Part shown: positions 17,877-25,389 of the stretch, one piece after another | Numbering within the stretch: the first letter of the stretch is position 1 | Layout: the number at the start of each line of letters is the position of its first letter | Source: Streptomyces sp. SID13726 | Lineage (GTDB): Bacteria; Actinomycetota; Actinomycetes; Streptomycetales; Streptomycetaceae | NCBI RefSeq assembly: GCF_010548375.1 | Contig: NZ_JAAGLY010000030.1 | Span: forward strand, 31,188-95,187 | Direction: 5' to 3' | Length of the DNA: 64,000 nt | Translations under genes and position numbers: made by a program | Notes under the pieces: generated by a model | The model's input: only the letters and a program-made list of their open reading frames with translations | Database searches by the model: none | What the model was told of the DNA's origin: nothing

Positions 17877-18857
17877 ATGAGTGCCGCAGACACCACCACC
17901 CCCACCGAGGTGCCGCCGCCGATGTCGGTACCGCCGCCGCCCACGCCGACGGCGCCCCGCAGAAGGCGGAGCTCCGGCGCCACCCCCTGGCTGCTGCTCG
18001 CGCCCTGCCTGCTCATCCTCGGCCTGGTCATGGGCTATCCGCTGGTCCGCCTGGTCACCCTGTCGTTCCAGAAGTTCGGGCAGTCCCAGCTGTGGGGCTT
18101 CCTGCCCGCCCAGTGGGTCGGCTTCGACAACTTCACCGCCGTGCTGGGCGACGGCGAGTTCTGGACGGTCGTCCTGCGGACCGTCGTCTTCGCGGCCGGC
18201 TGCGTGATCTTCACGATGGTCTCCGGCATGCTCATCGCCCTGCTGCTCCAGCGGGTCTCCGGCTGGGTGAAGACCCTCGTCAACATCGCGCTGGTGGCCA
18301 GCTGGGGCATGCCGATCATCGTCGCCACCACGGTCTTCAAGTGGCTGTTCGACGCCGACTACGGCATCCTCAACGCGCTGCTCAGCAAGCTGCCCGGGGT
18401 CGAGATGATCGGCCACAACTGGTTCGCCAGCGGACCCCAGGGCCTCGCCGTCATCACCCTGCTCGTGGTGTGGGGCGCGGTGCCCTTCGTCGTCATCACC
18501 CTCAGCGCCGGACTCACCCAGGTCCCGGCCGAGCTGGAGGAGGCGGCCCGGCTGGACGGAGCGGGCGCCTGGGGCGTCTTCCGGTATGTCACCCTGCCCA
18601 TCCTCAAGCCGATCATCGTGATGCTCACGACCCTGTCGGTCATCTGGGACATGGGCGTCTTCCCCCAGGTGTTCGTCATGCGCAACGGCCACCCGGAGCC
18701 GGAGTTCCAGATCCTGCCCACGTACTCCTACGACCGCGCCTTCGTGGTCAACGACTACGCGCAGGGCTCCGCCATCGCCCTGCTGACCGTGCTGCTGCTG
18801 CTCGGCGTGGTCGCCGTCTACATGCGTCAGATGCTGAAGATCGGAGAGGTCGAATGA
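17877..18857 (+). CDS. dasB: chitobiose ABC transporter permease DasB
   Basis: A 326-residue inner-membrane permease with six hydrophobic segments after a Pro-rich, disordered N-terminus (residues 1-35). The EAA loop that contacts the ATPase is present (PAELEEAARLDGAGAWGVFR, about residues 217-236). The ATG has a good ribosome site (TTGAGGAGCG). It pairs with DasC, overlapping its start by 4 bases (ATGA). Together with DasA and MsiK it imports chitobiose. Confidence 0.94.
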   Translation: MSAADTTTPTEVPPPMSVPPPPTPTAPRRRRSSGATPWLLLAPCLLILGLVMGYPLVRLVTLSFQKFGQSQLWGFLPAQWVGFDNFTAVLGDGEFWTVVLRTVVFAAGCVIFTMVSGMLIALLLQRVSGWVKTLVNIALVASWGMPIIVATTVFKWLFDADYGILNALLSKLPGVEMIGHNWFASGPQGLAVITLLVVWGAVPFVVITLSAGLTQVPAELEEAARLDGAGAWGVFRYVTLPILKPIIVMLTTLSVIWDMGVFPQVFVMRNGHPEPEFQILPTYSYDRAFVVNDYAQGSAIALLTVLLLLGVVAVYMRQMLKIGEVE

Positions 18858-19696
18858 GCACGCTTGCTCCCGGAGCGCGCCGCAAGTCGAAGGCCGGCTG
18901 GAACCTCCTCGGCCTGCTCGTCTTCCTCACCGCCGGCTTCCCCGTCTACTGGATGCTCAACACGGCGTTCAAGCCGGCCAAGGACGCCATCGACCCGGAC
19001 CCGAGCCTGCTGCCGACCGGCATCACCCTGTCCAACTTCAGCCGCGCGCTGGACATCGCCGACTTCTGGGGCCCGGTCGGCCGCAGCCTGATCGTCTCCC
19101 TCTCGGTCGTGGCGATCGGCATCGTGGTCGGCACCCTGGCCGCCCTCGCCATCTCCCGCTTCGCCTTCCGCGGCCGCAAGGTCGTGATCGTGGGCATCCT
19201 CGCGGTCCAGATGGTCCCGCTGGTCGCGATGATCATCCCGGTCTTCCTGCTCCTGAACGACCTCGACCAGTACGACAAGCTCTCCGGCCTGATCATCACG
19301 TATCTGACCTTCATCCTCCCCTTCACGGTCTGGACGCTGCGCGGCTTCATCGTCAACATCCCGAAGGAACTGGAGGAGGCGGCCATGGTCGACGGCTGCT
19401 CGCCCACCGGCGCCTTCCTGCGCGTGGTCTTCCCGCTGCTGGCCCCCGGCATGGTCGCCACCTCGGTCTACGCCTTCATCCAGGCCTGGAACGAGTACCT
19501 CTACGCCCTCATGCTGCTCAGCCAGAAGAACCAGACCGCGACCGTGTGGCTCGGCAACTTCACCACCAAACACGGCACCGAATACGCCCCGATGATGGCC
19601 GGTTCCACCATGATGGCCGTGCCGATCGTGGTCCTCTTCCTCCTCGTCCAGCGCAAGATGGCCGCGGGCCTCACCGCGGGCGCCGTGAAGGGATAA
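18854..19696 (+). CDS. dasC: chitobiose ABC transporter permease DasC
   Basis: A 280-residue partner permease of the MalG type, with six hydrophobic segments and an EAA motif (PKELEEAAMVDGCSPTGAFL, about residues 171-190). The start ATG overlaps the dasB stop, so a longer reading from 18092 in this frame is a shadow. Only 9 bases separate its stop from dasD. Confidence 0.94.
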   Translation: MSTLAPGARRKSKAGWNLLGLLVFLTAGFPVYWMLNTAFKPAKDAIDPDPSLLPTGITLSNFSRALDIADFWGPVGRSLIVSLSVVAIGIVVGTLAALAISRFAFRGRKVVIVGILAVQMVPLVAMIIPVFLLLNDLDQYDKLSGLIITYLTFILPFTVWTLRGFIVNIPKELEEAAMVDGCSPTGAFLRVVFPLLAPGMVATSVYAFIQAWNEYLYALMLLSQKNQTATVWLGNFTTKHGTEYAPMMAGSTMMAVPIVVLFLLVQRKMAAGLTAGAVKG

Positions 19697-19705
19697 CGCC
19701 CCCCG

Positions 19706-21190
19706 ATGACGACATTCGCCAGCGGCACAGACACCCTGACACGGGACGCCCTCACCGTCCTCCAACCCGGCTTCACCGGCACCACCGCCCCCGACTGGCT
19801 GCTGCGCCGCCTCGGCGAGGGCCTCGCCTCGGTCGGCCTGTTCGGCCGCAACATCGCCTCACCGGAGCAACTCGCCGCCCTCACCGCCCAGTTGCGCGCC
19901 GAACGCGACGACGTCCTGGTCGCCATCGACGAGGAGGGCGGTGACGTCACCCGCCTGGAGGTCCGCACCGGCTCGTCCTTCCCTGGCAACCACGCGCTCG
20001 GCGCGGTGGACGACGTGGAACTCACCAGGCAGGTGGCGGCCGAACTGGGTCGCCGACTCGCCGCCTGCGGGGTCAACCTCAACTGGGCCCCGTCCGCGGA
20101 CGTGAACTCCAACCCGTCCAACCCGGTGATCGGCGTCCGCTCCTTCGGCGCCTCCGCGGAACTGGCCGCCAAGCACACGGCCGCCTATGTCACGGGGTTG
20201 CAGTCGGCGGGCGTCGCCGCCTGCACCAAGCACTTTCCCGGCCACGGCGACACCGCGATCGACTCCCACCACGCCCTGCCCCGCATCGACGCGGACCTGC
20301 CGGTGCTCCTTGAGCGGGAACTGCGGCCCTTCCGCGCGGCCATCGCCGCCGGCACCCGCGCGGTGATGACCGCCCACATCCTGGTCCCGGCCCTGGACCC
20401 GGACCGCCCGGCGACCCTGTCCCCGCGGATCCTGACCGACCTGCTGCGCGGCGAACTCCGCTACGACGGCCTCATCGTCACCGACGGCATGGAGATGCAG
20501 GCCATCGCCGGCACCTACGGCATCGAACGCGGCAGTGTCCTGGCCATCGCCGCCGGCGCCGACGCGATCTGCGTGGGCGGCGGCCTCGCCGACGACGAGA
20601 CGGTACGGCGCCTGCGCGACGCCCTGGTCTCGGCGGTCCGCTCGGGCGAACTCCCCGAGGAACGCCTGGCCCAGGCGGCGGAACGCGTCCGCACCCTGGC
20701 CCACTGGACGGCGGCGAGCGCGGCCGGCACAGAACTGCCGGCCGACGAGGAGGTGGGACTGCGAGCGGCCCGACGCGCGCTGCGCATCACCGGCGCCGAC
20801 GCCTTCACCCCCCTCACCGAAGCGCCCTACGTCGCCGCCCTCACCCCCGTCGCCAACATCGCCGTCGGCGACGAGACCCCCTGGGGCGTCGCCGCCGAAC
20901 TCCTCCGCCGGTTCCCGGGCACGGAGACGGGCACCTTCGCGGGCGAGGACGCGGGCCTCGCGACCCTGGCCGCGGCCGGCCCCCGCCGCATCGTCGCGGT
21001 GGTCCGCGACGAACACCGCCACCCCTGGATGACGGCGGCCCTGGACACCATCCTCCGCACCCGCCCCGACACCGTCGTGGTCGAGATGGGCCTCCCCCAG
21101 GCCCCCGCCCGAGGCGCCCTCCACATCGCCACCCAGGGCGCGGCCAGGGTGTGCGGCAGGGCGGCGGCGGAGGTCATCGCGGGGGAGTAG
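19706..21190 (+). CDS. dasD: GH3 beta-N-acetylglucosaminidase DasD
   Basis: A glycoside hydrolase family 3 enzyme of 494 residues that should split imported chitobiose into GlcNAc inside the cell; it has no signal peptide. The NagZ-type signature KHFPGHGDTAIDSHHALP spans residues 175-192 and includes the Asp/His catalytic dyad; the nucleophile is Asp260 in TDGMEM. The C-terminal 150 residues form a second, smaller domain (EAPYVAALTPVANIAVGDE). It is the last gene of the dasABCD unit and ends before a strong terminator. Confidence 0.92.
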   Translation: MTTFASGTDTLTRDALTVLQPGFTGTTAPDWLLRRLGEGLASVGLFGRNIASPEQLAALTAQLRAERDDVLVAIDEEGGDVTRLEVRTGSSFPGNHALGAVDDVELTRQVAAELGRRLAACGVNLNWAPSADVNSNPSNPVIGVRSFGASAELAAKHTAAYVTGLQSAGVAACTKHFPGHGDTAIDSHHALPRIDADLPVLLERELRPFRAAIAAGTRAVMTAHILVPALDPDRPATLSPRILTDLLRGELRYDGLIVTDGMEMQAIAGTYGIERGSVLAIAAGADAICVGGGLADDETVRRLRDALVSAVRSGELPEERLAQAAERVRTLAHWTAASAAGTELPADEEVGLRAARRALRITGADAFTPLTEAPYVAALTPVANIAVGDETPWGVAAELLRRFPGTETGTFAGEDAGLATLAAAGPRRIVAVVRDEHRHPWMTAALDTILRTRPDTVVVEMGLPQAPARGALHIATQGAARVCGRAAAEVIAGE

Positions 21191-21204
21191 GGGTTACGAC
21201 AGGA

Positions 21205-21240
21205 CAGGTGCCGGTTCCCGTGGACGGGAGCCGGCACCTG
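21205..21240 (+). terminator. terminator after dasD
   Basis: A 16-bp stem (CAGGTGCCGGTTCCCG / CGGGAGCCGGCACCTG, one G-U pair in RNA) with a 4-base loop, followed by TTCTT. It separates dasD from the convergent nagB. Confidence 0.85.
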
Positions 21241-21247
21241 TTCTTCC

Positions 21248-21268
21248 CAGGGGCGCGGGCACCTGCGC
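21248..21268 (-). repeat. copy B (variant) of the dispersed 21-bp repeat
   Basis: CAGGGGCGCGGGCACCTGCGC is the reverse complement of the repeat at 11005 with a few changes in the centre. The flanking CGACCAGCCACAAC also resembles the CGACAAGCC that follows copy D at 54781. Confidence 0.5.
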
Positions 21269-21323
21269 GACCAGCCACAACGCACCCGCACCCGGCCGCG
21301 CACCGCACCCGGCGGACGAGACC

Positions 21324-22109
21324 CTAGATCCCCTGCCAGTCAGGCTTGTTGACAAACGTGTGCCGGAAATAGTCCGCCAGCTTCAACTTGGACGCGGCCC
21401 CCTCGTCCACCACCACCGTCGCATGCGGATGCAACTGAAGCGCCGACGCCGGACACACCGCGGCAACTGCCCCCTCCACCGTCGCCGCCACCGCGTCCGC
21501 CTTGCCCTCGCCCGTCGCGAGCAGCACCAGATGCCGAGCCTCGAGAATCGTCCCGATCCCCTGCGTGATCACATGGTGCGGCACCTGCGAGATGTCCCCG
21601 TCGAAGAACCGCGCGTTGTCCACCCGCGTCTGCTCGGTCAACGTCTTGATCCGCGTCCGGGACGCCAGCGATGAACACGGCTCGTTGAACCCGATGTGCC
21701 CGTCCGTCCCGATCCCGAGCAGTTGCAGATCCACGCCCCCGGCCTCGGCCAGCGCCGAGTCGTACTCCGCACACGCACCGGGAATGTCCTCCGCGGTCCC
21801 GTCCGGCCCCATGAACGAGGACATCGGCACCCCCAGCGGCTCCAGCACCTCCCGCCGCAGCACCGAGCGGTACGACTCCGGATGCTCGGCCGGCAGCCCC
21901 ACGTACTCGTCGAGCTGGGCTATCCGCGCCCGCGATCCATCCACCGCACCGGACCGCACCTTCGCCGTCAGCGCCTCGTAGATGGGCAGCGGGGTCGAGC
22001 CGGTCGCCACCCCGAGCAGGGCGTCGGGCTTGCGTCGCAGCAGCTGCGCCATGGCCTCGGCGATGAGCTCGCCACCCGCCTTGGCGTCCGGGACGATGAC
22101 AACTTCCAC
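21324..22109 (-). CDS. nagB: glucosamine-6-phosphate deaminase
   Basis: It converts glucosamine-6-phosphate to fructose-6-phosphate and ammonia, feeding amino-sugar carbon into glycolysis and setting the level of the DasR effector. The 261-residue protein has the substrate-binding LGVATGSTPLPIYEAL loop and GIGTDGHIGFNEP with the catalytic His. The GTG at 22109 gives VEVVIVPDAKAGG; the longer frame to 22211 crosses operator repeats and is rejected. It is divergent from the SIS-domain gene, with a dre and three unusual direct repeats in its leader. Confidence 0.95.
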   Translation of the reverse strand: MEVVIVPDAKAGGELIAEAMAQLLRRKPDALLGVATGSTPLPIYEALTAKVRSGAVDGSRARIAQLDEYVGLPAEHPESYRSVLRREVLEPLGVPMSSFMGPDGTAEDIPGACAEYDSALAEAGGVDLQLLGIGTDGHIGFNEPCSSLASRTRIKTLTEQTRVDNARFFDGDISQVPHHVITQGIGTILEARHLVLLATGEGKADAVAATVEGAVAAVCPASALQLHPHATVVVDEGAASKLKLADYFRHTFVNKPDWQGI

Positions 22110-22130
22110 GCTGGGCCTGCCGATCTGAGG

Positions 22131-22176
22131 AAACGGTCTGACTGTAGAAACGGTCTGATCTCTACAAACGGTCTGA
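22131..22176. promoter_or_regulatory. three direct repeats in the nagB leader
   Basis: AAACGGTCTGA occurs at 22131, 22148 and 22166 (TCAGACCGTTT on the nagB strand), spaced 17 and 18 bp. Each contains a GGTCT/AGACC core like half a dre. They lie 22-67 bases upstream of the nagB start codon. Confidence 0.6.
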
Positions 22177-22210
22177 ACCAGGAGGGCTCGACCGGACCCG
22201 GTACAGCCCA

Positions 22211-22226
22211 TGTGGTTTAGACCAAT
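22211..22226. promoter_or_regulatory. dre between nagB and the SIS gene
   Basis: TGTGGTTTAGACCAAT is a good DasR palindrome (TGGTTTAGACCA). It is placed to control nagB and possibly the divergent SIS-domain gene. Confidence 0.85.
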
Positions 22227-22336
22227 CTAACAGAATCGGGTCTCCCGGCCCAGGTCCACGAAAGCCATCACAGCGCCACATCCTGGACAGCCGCCATTTC
22301 GCGCGGGGGAGCCGAACGAGGAGTGGAATAGAGCCC

Positions 22337-23410
22337 ATGACCACCGTCACGACACCCGACCCCCAGAACGAACTCCCCGGCCGGATCATGGCCCGCGAGA
22401 TGGCCGAACAGCCCGCTGTCCTGCGCCGCATCCTGGACGAGGGCGCCCCGGCCATCCGCAAGGTCGCCCAGGAGATCGCCGCCCGCTCGCCCCGCTTCGT
22501 GCTGCTGACCGCCCGCGGCACCTCCGACAACGCGGCCCTCTACGCCAAGTACCTCCTCGAAGTCCGCCTCGGCCTGCCCTGCGGCCTCACCTCCATGTCG
22601 ACGACCACTGCCTACGGTGCCCGCCCCGACCTCACCGACGTCCTGGTCGTCACGGTCAGCCAGTCCGGCGGCTCCCCGGACCTGGTGGCCTCGACCCGCG
22701 CCGCCCGCGAGGCCGGCGCCATCACCCTCGCGGTGACCAACAACCCCGACTCCCCGCTGGCCGGTGTCTCCGAGTACCACGTCGACATCATGGCCGGACC
22801 GGAGAAGGCCCTCCCCGCGACCAAGACCTACACGGCCTCCCTCCTCGCGCTGTATCTCTTCGTCGAGGGCCTGCGCGGCGGTGACGGAGCCCCCGCCCAG
22901 GTGCTGCCGGAGCTGGCCGCCTCCCTCCTCGCCCGCCAGGACGAGGTCCGCACCCTCGCCGCCCGCTACCGGTTCGCCGAGCGGATGGTCATCACCTCCC
23001 GCGGCTACGGCTACCCCACCGCCAAGGAAGCCGCCCTCAAGCTGATGGAGACCAGCTACATCCCCGCGCTCGCCTACTCGGGCGCCGACCTGCTGCACGG
23101 CCCCCTCGCCATGGTCGACAACGTCTCCCCGGTCATCGCGGTCGTCACCGACGGCAAGGGCGGCGAGGCCCTCCAGCCCGTCCTCGACCGACTGCGCGGC
23201 CGGGGCGCCGACCTCGTCGTGGTCGGCCCCGCGAGCCAGGTCGAGCGGGCGTCGGCCGGCTTCGTGCTGCCCACCGAGAACGTCGCCGAGGAGGTCCAGC
23301 CCCTCCTGGAGATCATCCCCCTCCAGCTCCTGGCCTACGAGGTCACCATCGCCCGCGGCCAGGACCCGGACGCCCCACGCGCACTGGCGAAGGTGACGGA
23401 GACGCACTGA
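22337..23410 (+). CDS. SIS-domain sugar isomerase-like protein (GlmS/NagS-like)
   Basis: A 357-residue protein with two SIS domains, like the isomerase half of GlmS but without the glutaminase half. The first has LLTARGTSDNAALYAKYLLE (residues 56-75) and VTVSQSGGSPDL (residues 105-116); the second has TSRGYGYPTAKEAALKLME. It should bind a phosphorylated amino sugar and act as an isomerase, deaminase or dehydratase. Position divergent from nagB with a shared dre places it in the DasR regulon. It may relate to the Streptomyces SIS proteins implicated in GlcNAc toxicity, but the exact reaction is not determinable here. Confidence 0.8.
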   Translation: MTTVTTPDPQNELPGRIMAREMAEQPAVLRRILDEGAPAIRKVAQEIAARSPRFVLLTARGTSDNAALYAKYLLEVRLGLPCGLTSMSTTTAYGARPDLTDVLVVTVSQSGGSPDLVASTRAAREAGAITLAVTNNPDSPLAGVSEYHVDIMAGPEKALPATKTYTASLLALYLFVEGLRGGDGAPAQVLPELAASLLARQDEVRTLAARYRFAERMVITSRGYGYPTAKEAALKLMETSYIPALAYSGADLLHGPLAMVDNVSPVIAVVTDGKGGEALQPVLDRLRGRGADLVVVGPASQVERASAGFVLPTENVAEEVQPLLEIIPLQLLAYEVTIARGQDPDAPRALAKVTETH

Positions 23411-23412
23411 GC

Positions 23413-23478
23413 GCCGGTGTCGGTGTCGGTGCCGATGACCGTGCCGGTACCGGTGCCGGTGCCCGTGCCGGTGTTCGG
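23413..23478. repeat. GGTGCC/GGTGTC hexamer-rich tract
   Basis: A tract of imperfect GGTGYC hexamers (cggtgtcggtgtcggtgcc, then ccggtaccggtgccggtgc) follows the SIS stop directly. It reads as a simple-sequence repeat that may vary between strains; no coding role is seen. Confidence 0.6.
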
Positions 23479-23537
23479 GAGCCCTTGCGCCCCACAGGCC
23501 TCCGTCTCCGCCCCCAGGGTCTCCAGCCCCCGACGCG

Positions 23538-24290
23538 CTAGTGCAGGCTCAGCAGCGATCCCCCCGTCGCGTCGATGTGCTGCCCCGTGACCCAGCGGGA
23601 GTCCGGTGATGCCAGGAACGCGACCACGTCCGCGACCTCGGACGGGGTGCCGACGCGTCGGAAGACCGACACGGACTCGGCGTGCGCGCGTATCGCCGGG
23701 TCGGAGAGCGCCGCGCTGGTCAGATCGGTGTCTATGAAGCCGGGGCCGACCGAGTTGGCGGTGATGCCGCGCGGCGCCAGCTCGGCCGCCAGGGAGCGGG
23801 TCAGGGTCGTGACCGCGCCCTTGGCCATGTGAGTGGCGGCGATGGGGGCGATGGCCGCGTCCGTGGCCGCCGTGACGTTGATGATCCGGCCCCCGTCGCG
23901 CAGCCGGCGCAGGCCGTGCTTGACGATGAAGAACGGTGCCCTGGCGTTGACCGCCTGCGTCCGGTCGTACATCTCCTCGTCCGTCTCGCCGATGGACGCG
24001 AAGATCGCCATGCCCGCGTTGCTCACCAGGATGTCCAGCCCCTGCGCATGCCGGTCGAAGGCTTCCCACAACGCCTCCGCGTCCCCGGGCACACCCAGCT
24101 CCGCGCGGATCGTGAACGCGCTGCCGCCCGCCGCCTCGATCGCGGTGACCGTCTCCTTCGCCGCCGCCTCATTGCTGCCGTAGTGCACGGCGACCCGCGC
24201 CCCGTCGCGCGCCAGCCGCTCGGCGACGGCCCGCCCGATTCCCCTGCTCGCCCCCGTGACCAGTGCGGTCCTGCCCGCAAGCACACCCAT
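23538..24290 (-). CDS. short-chain dehydrogenase/reductase-like protein, catalytic Tyr replaced
   Basis: A Rossmann-fold SDR of 250 residues with the NAD(P) motif TGASRGIG (residues 12-19) and SNAGMA. The Lys of the YxxxK catalytic motif is present in THMAKGAV, but the expected Tyr four residues earlier is Thr, and the usual catalytic Ser region reads NVTAATDA. Normal SDR oxidoreduction is therefore doubtful; it may be a binding protein or use another mechanism. The ATG at 24290 follows GAGGGGGG. It is divergent from a TetR regulator, which probably controls it. Confidence 0.8.
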   Translation of the reverse strand: MGVLAGRTALVTGASRGIGRAVAERLARDGARVAVHYGSNEAAAKETVTAIEAAGGSAFTIRAELGVPGDAEALWEAFDRHAQGLDILVSNAGMAIFASIGETDEEMYDRTQAVNARAPFFIVKHGLRRLRDGGRIINVTAATDAAIAPIAATHMAKGAVTTLTRSLAAELAPRGITANSVGPGFIDTDLTSAALSDPAIRAHAESVSVFRRVGTPSEVADVVAFLASPDSRWVTGQHIDATGGSLLSLH

Positions 24291-24313
24291 GTCGACGCCC
24301 CCCTCGAATTTCC

Positions 24314-24378
24314 TAGCGGTCGCTACACAAAGAACGTACAACACCCCTCCGGCGTTTCTCTAGTACCCGCTATATAAT
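24314..24378. promoter_or_regulatory. SDR/TetR divergent operator and TetR promoter
   Basis: TAGCGGTCGCTA (24314-24325) and TAGTACCCGCTA (24361-24372; reverse complement TAGCGGGTACTA) share the pattern TAGCGGnnnCTA in inverted orientation. A perfect -10 TATAAT (24373-24378) ends 7 bases before the TetR ATG, so the TetR mRNA is probably leaderless. Confidence 0.55.
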
Positions 24379-24385
24379 TCACTCC

Positions 24386-25027
24386 ATGGTGAGCAGCGAG
24401 GAGACGAAAGCGCAGGTCGACTCCGGGTCCCGGGGCTCCAGGCCGCGCGGCCGTCCCCGTTCCTTCGATCGTGAGACCGCGCTGGAGAAGGCGATCCTGG
24501 CCTTCTGGGAGCGTGGGTACGAAGCCACCTCCGTCTCGGACCTCACCCGTGTGATGGACATCGGCGCCCCGAGCCTCTACGCGGCCTTCGGCGACAAGCG
24601 CTCCCTCTTCGAGGAGGCCGTCAGCGTCTACGGCACCCGGTACGCCGCCTTCGCCGACCGCGCGCTCACCGAGGAGCCCACCGCCCGCGCCCCCGTCGCC
24701 CGCACCCTGCGCGAGGCCGCCCGGGCGTACACCGACCCCGACCGCCCGCACGGCTGCCTCTTCGCCCACGCGGCCATCAACTGCACGACCCCTGAGGTCG
24801 CGGACCTGCTGCGGGACCGGCGCAACGCCACGATCGCCGCCTTCGAGAGCCGTATCCGGGCCGACATCGCCGCCGGTGCCCTGCCCGTCGGCACCGACGC
24901 CGGTGCCCTCGCCCGGCACAGCGGTGCGATCGTGCACGGCATGTCCCAGCAGGCGCGCGACGGCGCGAGCCGGTCCGAGCTGGAGGCGGTCGCCGAAATT
25001 GCCATGGCCATCTGGCCCCGCACATGA
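24386..25027 (+). CDS. TetR/AcrR-family regulator
   Basis: A 213-residue DNA-binding regulator. The N-terminal helix-turn-helix spans about residues 28-75 (ALEKAILAFWERGYEATSVS, then IGAPSLYAAFGDKRSLF), typical of TetR. The C-terminal ligand domain has Cys in HGCLFAHAAINCTT, which resembles the YxxF/Cys-containing subclass that controls divergent SDR genes. It should repress the adjacent SDR and itself through the shared repeats; the inducer is unknown. Confidence 0.88.
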   Translation: MVSSEETKAQVDSGSRGSRPRGRPRSFDRETALEKAILAFWERGYEATSVSDLTRVMDIGAPSLYAAFGDKRSLFEEAVSVYGTRYAAFADRALTEEPTARAPVARTLREAARAYTDPDRPHGCLFAHAAINCTTPEVADLLRDRRNATIAAFESRIRADIAAGALPVGTDAGALARHSGAIVHGMSQQARDGASRSELEAVAEIAMAIWPRT

Positions 25028-25121
25028 ACCCACACGCGTTAGGCTGCGTGATGGTTGCTAGGGCGTCCGAGTAGTTGGCTCCCGCGAGGGAAAGCTCCAA
25101 CAACAAACAGGCTCCAACGCA

Positions 25122-25150
25122 TGGACACACCTAGTGGTCTAGTCCACAAT
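25122..25150 (+). promoter_or_regulatory. promoter with an overlapping dre upstream of the sensor kinase
   Basis: A -35 TGGACA (25122-25127) and -10 CACAAT (25145-25150) are separated by exactly 17 bases. The dre AGTGGTCTAGTCCACA (25133-25148) covers the spacer and -10. This is the classic position for a repressor, so DasR should control whatever is transcribed rightward, most likely the PdtaS-type kinase. Confidence 0.7.
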
Positions 25151-25389
25151 TGAAGCGCGACTTCCGCCCTCCCCGCACAGGAGGACGGACCGAGGAACCG
25201 GAGCTCTCTGCCCTGACTGCCCCGGGTCCTCATCCTTCGGCCGACCGGGACCGCACACCCCACGGCCGATGCTGCTCCGGGCTGCGGTGCCGGGAAGGTT
25301 GAGGGTCCTTCCCAGGCGCCGCGGCCCGCGGGTGTTTTCTGGACCGGTGTTTTTAGGTCACTCACATACCGCCAGGTACGCTCGCATCC
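25151..25389 (+). other. long leader or gap ahead of the sensor kinase
   Basis: No start codon with a good ribosome site opens a plausible small gene here. A short hairpin (GGAAGG / CCTTCC near 25300) is visible. The kinase GTG has no Shine-Dalgarno, and a TACGCT box (25377-25382) ends 7 bases before it, so a second, leaderless transcript is possible. Confidence 0.4.
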
